Shown one piece after another: positions 1 through 6,214 of a stretch of DNA of 19,351 bases. Below the pieces are notes generated by a model. It was not told the origin of the DNA and did no database searches. It worked only from the letters and a program-made list of their open reading frames with translations. Within the stretch, counting starts at the first letter, position 1. Every line of letters begins with the position of its first letter. The stretch comes from CAZWVM01 sp964637705 (GTDB lineage Bacteria; UBA8481): positions 1-19,351 of the forward strand of contig CAZWVM010000057.1 in assembly GCA_964637705.1 (NCBI GenBank). Reading direction: 5' to 3'. The position numbers and the translations under genes were made by a program.

Positions 1-38
1 GCCGTGACGATCGTTCCGCCCTTGATGACTGTGGCCAT
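1..38 (-). CDS. Amidohydrolase-family protein, hydantoinase/dihydropyrimidinase-like (N-terminal fragment)
   Basis: Only the first 12 codons are in the window; the gene runs off the left edge. Reading leftwards from the ATG at 38 gives MATVIKGGTIVT. This is the opening beta-strand pattern (I-K-x-G-x-I-V-T) typical of D-hydantoinases, dihydropyrimidinases and other cyclic amidohydrolases, which open cyclic amide rings with a metal-dependent active site. A strong GGGAGG ribosome binding site lies about 7 bases before the ATG and supports the start. No catalytic residue is visible, so dihydroorotase or another member of the superfamily is equally possible. The gene is divergent from the ABC exporter operon, with a repeat element between them. 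Confidence 0.5.
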   Translation of the reverse strand, partial: MATVIKGGTIVT

Positions 39-93
39 GGAGAACCTCCCGCGGTCGAAAGAGAAATGACTGCCCTATGGTGAAGGATTTTGC

Positions 94-213
94 GGTGTCA
101 GGCAATTACATACTTACTGATGAGTCGAGGTGTGAAACGTGGATCTTGAAGCGCTGATATTCAGTTTCTTACCGCTTCATTAGGACAATGTAAGAATGTA
201 ATTGCCTGACACC
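94..213. repeat. 120-bp palindromic element, copy 1 (terminal inverted repeats)
   Basis: Two 24-bp arms at 94-117 and 190-213 are inverted copies of each other, matching at 23 of 24 positions. Each outer end begins GGTGTCAGGCA. The central 72 bp has no obvious coding capacity. A second element with the same outer end is at 8808-8924. The element fills most of the gap between two divergent genes and ends 15 bp before the ATPase start codon. It looks like a non-autonomous mobile or REP/MITE-type element mobilised in trans, perhaps by an IS200/RAYT-like transposase. No transposase is in the window and no target-site duplication is visible. Confidence 0.8.
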
Positions 214-222
214 TGATACACT
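214..222 (+). promoter_or_regulatory. Extended -10 promoter element of ABC exporter operon
   Basis: The sequence TGATACACT fits an extended -10 (TGn followed by TACACT). It begins directly after the repeat element and ends 6 bases before the ATG at 229. No good -35 box is found at 16-18 bp spacing and no Shine-Dalgarno sequence lies before the ATG. If the promoter is used, the mRNA would be leaderless or nearly so. This is weaker than the other promoter calls. Confidence 0.4.
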
Positions 223-228
223 GCCAGC

Positions 229-1236
229 ATGGCGCAGATCGAGGTCAACGGGGCGGTCAAGGTCTTCCGCACCCTGAAGAAGAAGCCGGGGCTCTCCGGG
301 GCGATCGCGGCCTTCTTCCAGAACGAGTGGAAGGAGACCCGCGCGGTCGACCGGCTCGATTTCGCGATCGAGCCCGGCGAACTCGTGGGATTCATCGGCG
401 CCAACGGCGCGGGCAAGTCGACGACCGTGAAGCTCCTCTCCGGCATCCTCTCCCCCACCTCCGGTTCCATCCGCGTCATGGGGCGCGATCCCGTCCGTGA
501 GCGCGTGGCGAACGCGCGGGAGATCGGCGTCGTCTTCGGGCAGAAGACGCAACTCTGGTGGGACCTGCCGGCCATCGAGTCCTTCAACCTGATCGCGAAG
601 ATCTACGAGGTGCCCCCGGTGCGCTACCGCGCGCTCCGCGACGAGATCGTCGAGGTGCTCGAGCTGGGGGACCTTCTCTCCAAGCCGGTGCGGCAGATGT
701 CCCTGGGCCAGAGGATGAGGTGCGACCTCGCGGCCCCGTTCCTGCACGACCCGAGGATCGTCTACCTCGACGAGCCGACGATCGGCCTGGACGTCTCGGT
801 CAAGGCCTCGATACGGGGCTTTCTTCGTGAGGCGTGCCGCGCGCGGGGGATCACCCTCTTCCTGACGACCCACGATCTCCGCGACATCGAGGAGGTCTCC
901 GACCGGGTGATCCTCCTGGACCGCGGCCAGAAGCTCTACGACGGCACGATCCCGGGCCTGAGACGCCGGATGGGCGAACGGCGGCGGCTGTATCTGGAGC
1001 TCGCGGCGCCCTTCGCCCTCGAGGAGTTCCGGGCGCTCTTCCGGCCGGAGGAGAACGGCATCGAGGTGAAGGCGGAAGGCCTGGCCGTGACGATCCAGTT
1101 CGATCCCGATCGGACCCCGGCGCAGAAGCTCGTCGAGTTCGCTCTCGACCGGAACCGCGTCCTCGACTTCACGATGGAGGACGCTCAGATCGAGGAGATC
1201 GTGCGGCGGGTGTACGAGGGGGAGGCGGGGGCTTGA
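229..1236 (+). CDS. ABC-2 type exporter, ATP-binding protein (NatA/COG4586-like)
   Basis: This 335-aa protein is the ATPase of an ABC exporter and would energise the two permeases encoded next. Visible motifs are Walker A GANGAGKST at residues 57-65, a Q-loop region around GQKTQLWWDLP (104-114), signature MSLGQ at 157-161, Walker B IVYLDEPT at 177-184 and the H-loop histidine at 215 in TTHDL. The QLWWDLP stretch and an N-terminal extension before the Walker A are characteristic of the uncharacterised COG4586 group, whose usual partners are COG4587 and COG3694 permeases; exactly that layout follows here. About 100 residues after the nucleotide-binding core form a C-terminal accessory region. 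The ATG at 229 gives a full N-terminus but has no ribosome binding site. The substrate is unknown. Confidence 0.93.
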   Translation: MAQIEVNGAVKVFRTLKKKPGLSGAIAAFFQNEWKETRAVDRLDFAIEPGELVGFIGANGAGKSTTVKLLSGILSPTSGSIRVMGRDPVRERVANAREIGVVFGQKTQLWWDLPAIESFNLIAKIYEVPPVRYRALRDEIVEVLELGDLLSKPVRQMSLGQRMRCDLAAPFLHDPRIVYLDEPTIGLDVSVKASIRGFLREACRARGITLFLTTHDLRDIEEVSDRVILLDRGQKLYDGTIPGLRRRMGERRRLYLELAAPFALEEFRALFRPEENGIEVKAEGLAVTIQFDPDRTPAQKLVEFALDRNRVLDFTMEDAQIEEIVRRVYEGEAGA

Positions 1237-2036
1237 GGCGTCTCCTGAAATACGCCGCGCACGTCGGCACGATGTCCCAGGTCATGCTCGCATACCGCGT
1301 CGCCTTTCTCCTCTCGGGACTCGGATCCCTCGTCACCACCCTCACCTTCTATTTCTTCTGGCGGGCTGTGTACCGGGAATCGGAGAGCGTCGCGGGCTTC
1401 GACTTCGGGATGATGATCACCTACGTGATCGTCGCCCAGGTCGTCTCGGGCCTGGTCGGCCTCTACTTCCTCGAGGGCTCCGTCGCCTCGAAGATCCGCG
1501 ACGGCGTGATCGCGAACGAACTGGCGGTCCCGATGAACTTCCAGTTCCGTCTCTTCTGCGAGACGATCGGCTTCGTCTTCGTGAAGGGGCTCTTCGTGGG
1601 CGCCCTCATCCTGGCGACGGGGATCCTCTTCCTCGGCGTCCGCCCCCCGGCCGGCCCCGCCGCCGCGCTCCTCTTCGTGCCGAGCGTGGCGCTGGGCCTG
1701 GCCGTGGAGATCAGCCTCGGGTTCCTGATGTCCCTGACGGCCTTCTTCACCACGAACATCTACGGCCTCGTCATGACGCGCCGGATGATCACGGATTTCC
1801 TCTCCGGGGCCTTCATCCCGCTCTCCTTCTTCCCGCCGGCGCTGCAGGCGCTCTCGCGCTTCCTGCCCTTCCAGGCCTCGGTCTTCATCCCGGTCTCCAT
1901 CTACCTCGGGACGCTCTCGGGCCGCGCCGCGCTCGAGGCCATCGCCCTCCAGGGCTTCTGGGCGGCCGCGGCCTGGGGCGCGGGCGCTCTGGCGTGGGGG
2001 CGCGTCGTGAGACGGCTGGAGGTCCACGGCGGATGA
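1233..2036 (+). CDS. ABC-2 type exporter permease 1 (COG4587-like)
   Basis: This 267-aa polytopic membrane protein has about six hydrophobic segments, for example residues 21-45, 60-80, 110-135, 143-170 and the C-terminal stretch. The TTG start at 1233 overlaps the ATPase stop codon (TTGA) and is preceded by GGAGG at a 7-base spacing, so the two genes are probably translationally coupled. No ATG that keeps the first membrane segment is available closer to the junction. The order ATPase, permease, permease matches the COG4586/COG4587/COG3694 exporter type, in which two different permeases form the membrane channel. It acts in the inner membrane; the exported substrate cannot be read from the sequence. 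Confidence 0.87.
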   Translation: MRRLLKYAAHVGTMSQVMLAYRVAFLLSGLGSLVTTLTFYFFWRAVYRESESVAGFDFGMMITYVIVAQVVSGLVGLYFLEGSVASKIRDGVIANELAVPMNFQFRLFCETIGFVFVKGLFVGALILATGILFLGVRPPAGPAAALLFVPSVALGLAVEISLGFLMSLTAFFTTNIYGLVMTRRMITDFLSGAFIPLSFFPPALQALSRFLPFQASVFIPVSIYLGTLSGRAALEAIALQGFWAAAAWGAGALAWGRVVRRLEVHGG

Positions 2037-2833
2037 AGAGGATCCTTCGTTACGCGGAGCTGTATCTCCATTTCTTCAGCCAGAACCTGAAGGCCCGGAT
2101 GGAATACCGCGTCGACTTCCTGATCGGCGTGATGGCGACGACCTTGGTGCAGCTGACCGGCCTCGCCTTCATCGGGATCGTCTTCAGCAAGGTGCCGCAC
2201 GTGCGCGGCTGGACCGTGAACGAGGTCGCGCTCATCTACGGCCTCGCGGGGGCCGGCCGCGGTCTCACGGAATTCCTCTTCGACAACGTCTGGTACATGT
2301 CGTGGCTTTACGTGCGCGAGGGGCGCTTCGACAACATCCTCCGTCGGCCGCTCCCGCCGCTCTTCCACTTCATCGCGGACCGCGTCGAGACGCACGGCCT
2401 CGGCAACCTCGGGATGGGCCTCGCCATCGCGCTTGTCGCGTGGTCCCGGCTCGGCCTCGCCTTCACGCCCGCGAAGATCCTCTTCCTCGTTGTCGTCATC
2501 GTCTCGGGCGCGCTCATCCACTTCGCCATCAACCTGGCCGTCTCCTCGATCAGCTTCTGGCTGATCGACCTCCGCAACCTCCTCTCGACGATCGACCAGT
2601 TCAGCTATCTCGCGAAGTACCCGATCTCGATCTACCCGCAGGCCCTTCAGACGCTCGTCACGTGGATCCTGCCCTACGCCTTCGTGGGCTTCTACCCGGC
2701 GACGGTGATCATGGGTCGAGGCGAGTATGTGGCCCTCGGGCTGGCGGCGCCCCTGGTCGCGTTCGTCGGTGTCGCCCTCGCGACCGTCGTCTTCCACCGC
2801 GGACTTCTGAGATACGAGAGCACCGGGACATGA
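2033..2833 (+). CDS. ABC-2 type exporter permease 2 (COG3694-like)
   Basis: This 266-aa membrane protein has about six hydrophobic helices and is the second permease of the exporter. Its ATG overlaps the previous stop codon by 4 bp (ATGA), with GGAGG about 10 bases upstream. The N-terminus (MKRILRYAELYLHFF) resembles that of permease 1, as expected for paralogous half-channels. Motifs such as the aromatic-rich DNVWYMSWLYVREGRFDNILRRP region (around residues 83-105) are typical of this family. It ends the operon; the next gene has its own promoter about 50 bp downstream. Confidence 0.87.
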   Translation: MKRILRYAELYLHFFSQNLKARMEYRVDFLIGVMATTLVQLTGLAFIGIVFSKVPHVRGWTVNEVALIYGLAGAGRGLTEFLFDNVWYMSWLYVREGRFDNILRRPLPPLFHFIADRVETHGLGNLGMGLAIALVAWSRLGLAFTPAKILFLVVVIVSGALIHFAINLAVSSISFWLIDLRNLLSTIDQFSYLAKYPISIYPQALQTLVTWILPYAFVGFYPATVIMGRGEYVALGLAAPLVAFVGVALATVVFHRGLLRYESTGT

Positions 2834-2881
2834 CCGCAATCCCCATTCAAATCCTTTCCGCACCTTAGTTAAATATTCAGA

Positions 2882-2910
2882 TTGACACATTTTTTACGCT
2901 TGAGGATAGT
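2882..2910 (+). promoter_or_regulatory. Sigma70-type promoter for GYF_2/coiled-coil gene
   Basis: A perfect TTGACA -35 (2882-2887), a 17-bp spacer and GATAGT (2905-2910, 4 of 6 to TATAAT) form a good housekeeping-type promoter, with AT-rich sequence just upstream. The predicted transcription start near 2917 gives a leader of about 38 bases containing a GGAGGG ribosome binding site (2939-2944) ahead of the ATG at 2955. Confidence 0.6.
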
Positions 2911-2954
2911 AGAGTTAGGAAGCCAGACTCATCCCGGCGGAGGGCTCAGAGGGC

Positions 2955-5843
2955 ATGCAGGAACTCTACATAGCGCGCGACGGAGAAGCCATCGGACCGG
3001 TGACGCTGGACGATACGAACCGTATGGTTCTCGAAGGAACCCTCGATTCCTCGACCTACGTCTGGGATGACGCGACCTCGTCGTGGATGACGGCGGGCGA
3101 GCATCCGTCCACCGCGCGCATCTTCGAGAGACACGAGTATGCCGATCGCCCCATCTCGCGCTTCGAGGCGATGCTCTTCGGTCCGGTCAACGTCGTATCG
3201 CCGCCGCGCGAGGAGCGCAGCGAGGCGGACCTCCTGCAGCGCGAGATCGCGGCCCGCCGCGACGAGCTCGAACCTCTCGAGAAGACCCTGGAATTGCGAC
3301 GCGCCGAGTTGGCGCCCCTGGAGGAGCGTCTCGCTGCGGGCCACGAGGAGCTGAAGCGGATCGAGCACGACATCGAGACGCGCCGCCGCGAGGAGGAGAT
3401 CCGGGCGGAGACCGCGGCGCGCGAGGCGCGGGACGCGGGGCAGTCGCTCGAGGAACTGCGCGCGGAGATCGCGCGGATGGAGGACGAGGGACGCGCGCTC
3501 GAGAAGCGCCACCGCGAGCGCTCCGAGGCCCTCGAGTCCCTGGTCGCGCGGGAAGCGGACGAGAAGGCGCGGCGCGCCGCCGAGGCCGAGAGCTTCGCGA
3601 AGGAGATCGCCGAGCGGCGCAAGAGCCTGGAGTCGGAATTCACCGCCCAGTGGAACGAGCTGGACGAAAGGATCACCGCGCGCCGCCGAGAGGCGGCCGA
3701 GGAGGAGAAGGCATTCGCCGAGTCGCTCGTGCTCCTGAGAACGGACCGCGAGTCCCTGGCTTCCTCGCTGGCGGCCCTGAAGCGCGAGAACGAGGAACGC
3801 CGGGCGGCGGTGGAGGAACTTGAACGCCGCGGGGCGGGCCTTTCGGAGACCGTCGGGGACCTGGAGGCGAAGCGGCGCTCGGCCGAGGCGGAACTGAACG
3901 AGACCGTCCTGCGCGCGACCGCGCTCCGCGACGAGCTTTCGGCGCTGGTTCCCCTGCGGGCCGACCTCGAGGCGGCGCGCGAGGAGAAACGTCTCGTGGA
4001 GGGCGAACTGGAGAGCGGCCGCCGCGCCGTCAACGCGCTCCTCATCGAGCGCGCGGCGTGCGACGCCGAGATCCAGCTCGTTCGCGAGCGGCTCGCCGCG
4101 GTCCGCACCGAGACGGCCGAACTGGAGGAGAAGCGCCTCGAGGCGCAGGCGCTCCTGGGCGAGGAGGTCTCGCGCGCCTTCGAGCGGATCCGCGCCACGA
4201 TGGGCGACCTGGACCGGATGACGGAAACCTGGAGCGAGGCGCAGGCTTCGGACGAGAAGGCGCGCCGCCAGGGGCTCACGGTGCTCGACGAGCTCGTTGC
4301 GGCGCTCAGGAAGCGCGAGGGGGAGATCGAAGGCCTCTTCGGGCGCCTGGCGGAATCCGCCCGGGCGGAGCGCGAGACGGAGACCCTGAGGGCCGAGGCG
4401 GAGGAGGCGCGAGCGCGGCTCGAACGCCACCGCGAAGACCTGAAGCACGCGACGGTTCTCTGTTTCGAGGAGGGACGGCGCATCGAGGAGTTCCGCGCGG
4501 AGCGCGACGAGCTGCGCGCGGAGATCGACGCGGAGATGGAGCGCTATGACGCGCTGCAGGGAAACCTCGAGCGGCTGAAGCAGGAGGCGGCCGAGGTCTC
4601 GGGACGCCTGGGTCTCATGGCCGCCGAGATCGCGGCCCTCGAGTCCGAGGCCGAGAGCCTGCGGCGCGAGCGTGAGATCCACGAGGCGGCGATCCGGGAC
4701 CTCAAGGATGCCCGTGCCCGTTCGATCGACGCGAACCTCGAGGCCGAGCGACTGCTCGCCGCCGCGCGCGCGGCTCAGGCCGACGCCGAGGCGCGGCTCG
4801 CGGAGCTGGGAAGCCGGTGCACGGCGCTGCACGCGGGGAACGAGGCGCTCGAGGCCGATTCGAAGCGGCTCGCGGACGAGATCGAGTCTCGCCGCCAGGA
4901 GGACCGGCGGCAGGCCGAGGAACGCGAGAATCTCGCCCGGATGGCCGCGGAGGCGCGGCGGGAGGTCGAGACGGAGCTGGAGGAACAGCTCGCCGCGCTC
5001 GGCCGGGCGAAGGCCGAGGCGGACCGGGTTGAGGCGGCCCGGGGCGAGGCGGAAACGGCTCGCCGTGCCGCCACCGAGGAACGGGCGCGGATCGAGGACG
5101 AGGCGAAGGCCCTCGCGAACCGCCGCGAACGGCTTGCGAAGGAGACCCTCGAGCTCGAGACTCGCGCCCGTGCGCTGGAGGAGGAGGCGTCCGCGCGCGT
5201 GCGCGAGGTGGCTCATCTCCGCGAGGAAGAGGCGCAGTTGGCCGAGCGCCGCGACCGGATGGCCGCGGAGCTGGAGGACCTGGAACGGGACGGCGAGACG
5301 GCCCGCGAGACGCGAGCGGACCTGGAGGCGAGACTGGCCGAATTGGACCGCGAACGCGTGGAGCTGGAGAAGGAGCGGGCCGTGCGCGCCCGCGCGGACC
5401 TCCACGACCTCCGCGAGCTGCTTGCCGCCCGCGAGGCGCGCGAGAAACAGCACCTCGAGGCGCTCGTCAACGAGGCGCGCGCCGAATTCCGGCGTCTCAA
5501 GGAGGACTGGGACAGCGAGGAGCGGCTCGGGGTCACCAACGACGAGCTGAGGAAGCTGCGCGACGAGGTGGAGGAGCGACGCAGGGATCTCGCCAAGGCC
5601 GAGCGCCAGCTCTCCGCCATGCGCGCCGGGCTCTCCAAGCTGCGCGAGGAGAACGGTCGGAACCTTCTCAGGCGCATCCAGTCCTTCGAGACCCAGCAGC
5701 TCGAGGACCTGCGCAAGCGGCTTTCCGAGTCGCGCGGCGAGATCGAGAACCTCGAGAAGGACTGGTCCGCGGAGATGAAGAGCGCGGAGCTCGTCGAGAA
5801 GCAGTGGTTCGAGATCAAGACCGCGGTGCAGAAGCGGGCGTAA
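2955..5843 (+). CDS. GYF_2 domain protein with giant coiled coil
   Basis: This 962-aa protein has two parts. Residues 1-60 form a GYF_2 (DUF4339) domain, seen in the initial ELYIARDGEAIGPVTLDD, the G(T)LDSSTYVW strand and the SSWMTA tryptophan. From about residue 86 to the C-terminus it is an almost unbroken charged coiled coil rich in Glu, Arg, Ala and Leu, with no signal peptide, membrane segment, Walker motif or SMC hinge. It is therefore probably a long cytoplasmic rod with a protein-binding head, acting as a scaffold or cytoskeletal element. The ATG at 2955 has GGAGGG 10 bases upstream and a promoter before that. The small membrane zinc-ribbon gene follows 55 bp later and may be co-transcribed. 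The function is unknown; GYF domains in general bind proline-rich peptides, but GYF_2 partners are largely uncharacterised. Confidence 0.85.
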   Translation: MQELYIARDGEAIGPVTLDDTNRMVLEGTLDSSTYVWDDATSSWMTAGEHPSTARIFERHEYADRPISRFEAMLFGPVNVVSPPREERSEADLLQREIAARRDELEPLEKTLELRRAELAPLEERLAAGHEELKRIEHDIETRRREEEIRAETAAREARDAGQSLEELRAEIARMEDEGRALEKRHRERSEALESLVAREADEKARRAAEAESFAKEIAERRKSLESEFTAQWNELDERITARRREAAEEEKAFAESLVLLRTDRESLASSLAALKRENEERRAAVEELERRGAGLSETVGDLEAKRRSAEAELNETVLRATALRDELSALVPLRADLEAAREEKRLVEGELESGRRAVNALLIERAACDAEIQLVRERLAAVRTETAELEEKRLEAQALLGEEVSRAFERIRATMGDLDRMTETWSEAQASDEKARRQGLTVLDELVAALRKREGEIEGLFGRLAESARAERETETLRAEAEEARARLERHREDLKHATVLCFEEGRRIEEFRAERDELRAEIDAEMERYDALQGNLERLKQEAAEVSGRLGLMAAEIAALESEAESLRREREIHEAAIRDLKDARARSIDANLEAERLLAAARAAQADAEARLAELGSRCTALHAGNEALEADSKRLADEIESRRQEDRRQAEERENLARMAAEARREVETELEEQLAALGRAKAEADRVEAARGEAETARRAATEERARIEDEAKALANRRERLAKETLELETRARALEEEASARVREVAHLREEEAQLAERRDRMAAELEDLERDGETARETRADLEARLAELDRERVELEKERAVRARADLHDLRELLAAREAREKQHLEALVNEARAEFRRLKEDWDSEERLGVTNDELRKLRDEVEERRRDLAKAERQLSAMRAGLSKLREENGRNLLRRIQSFETQQLEDLRKRLSESRGEIENLEKDWSAEMKSAELVEKQWFEIKTAVQKRA

Positions 5844-5898
5844 GCCGTTACCTCGACGCGAGGGGGCATCCGTCTCCCGTCGTGATCCGGGTCCGGCC

Positions 5899-6147
5899 GT
5901 GACATCCCTCGTCGTCATTTCCGTAATCCTCCTCGCGCTCATCGTCGCCGCGCTCTTCCTCATCGACCGCAAGGCCCGTACGATCGCCGAGTCGACCCCG
6001 AGGCTGAGGGCCTGCCCGATCTGCGGAAAGGAACTCGCGATCGGCGAGAGCATCCTCGCGGAACGGATCGGCGTGAAGAAGGAGGGACGGGAGAGGATTC
6101 TCATCAAGGGGTGCCCGTATTGCCTGAAGAGGGTTACGGGAGAGTAA
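5899..6147 (+). CDS. Small membrane-anchored zinc-ribbon protein
   Basis: This 82-aa protein has one N-terminal membrane helix (about residues 3-22) followed by a cytoplasmic zinc-ribbon-like unit with two CPxC knuckles, CPIC at 39-42 and CPYC at 73-76. About 30 residues between the knuckles (GKELAIGESILAER...) match a small rubredoxin-like or treble-clef fold. The start is taken as GTG at 5899; there is no strong ribosome binding site, only G-rich sequence, so the start is less certain than the frame. It follows the coiled-coil gene by 55 bp on the same strand and converges on the AsmA-like gene. No known family name can be given; binding of a metal or an unfolded peptide is an inference. 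Confidence 0.72.
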   Translation: MTSLVVISVILLALIVAALFLIDRKARTIAESTPRLRACPICGKELAIGESILAERIGVKKEGRERILIKGCPYCLKRVTGE

Positions 6148-6214
6148 GAGGAAGGTAAAAGGCTAAGAAACAAAAAGCAGCAGGCGAAAAGCGGAAGACA
6201 GAACCGAGGTTGGT
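6148..6214. other. Convergent intergenic spacer, polypurine tract
   Basis: The 67 bases between the two convergent genes hold no gene and no intrinsic terminator hairpin. On the plus strand they are strongly purine-rich with several short A runs. The minus-strand transcript leaving the AsmA-like gene would be pyrimidine-rich and poor in G, the composition used by Rho utilisation sites, so Rho-dependent termination is possible. Confidence 0.35.

Noticed and set aside
5851..5863. CCTCG/CGAGG hairpin between the coiled-coil and zinc-ribbon genes as a terminator
   Set aside because: The stem has only 5 bp and no following T-run, so it is not an intrinsic terminator.
2946..6173. A 1075-codon open frame on the minus strand opposite the coiled-coil gene
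   Set aside because: It is the antisense of a charged coiled-coil gene; its Leu/Arg-rich translation has no domain, while the plus frame has a GYF_2 head, promoter and ribosome binding site.
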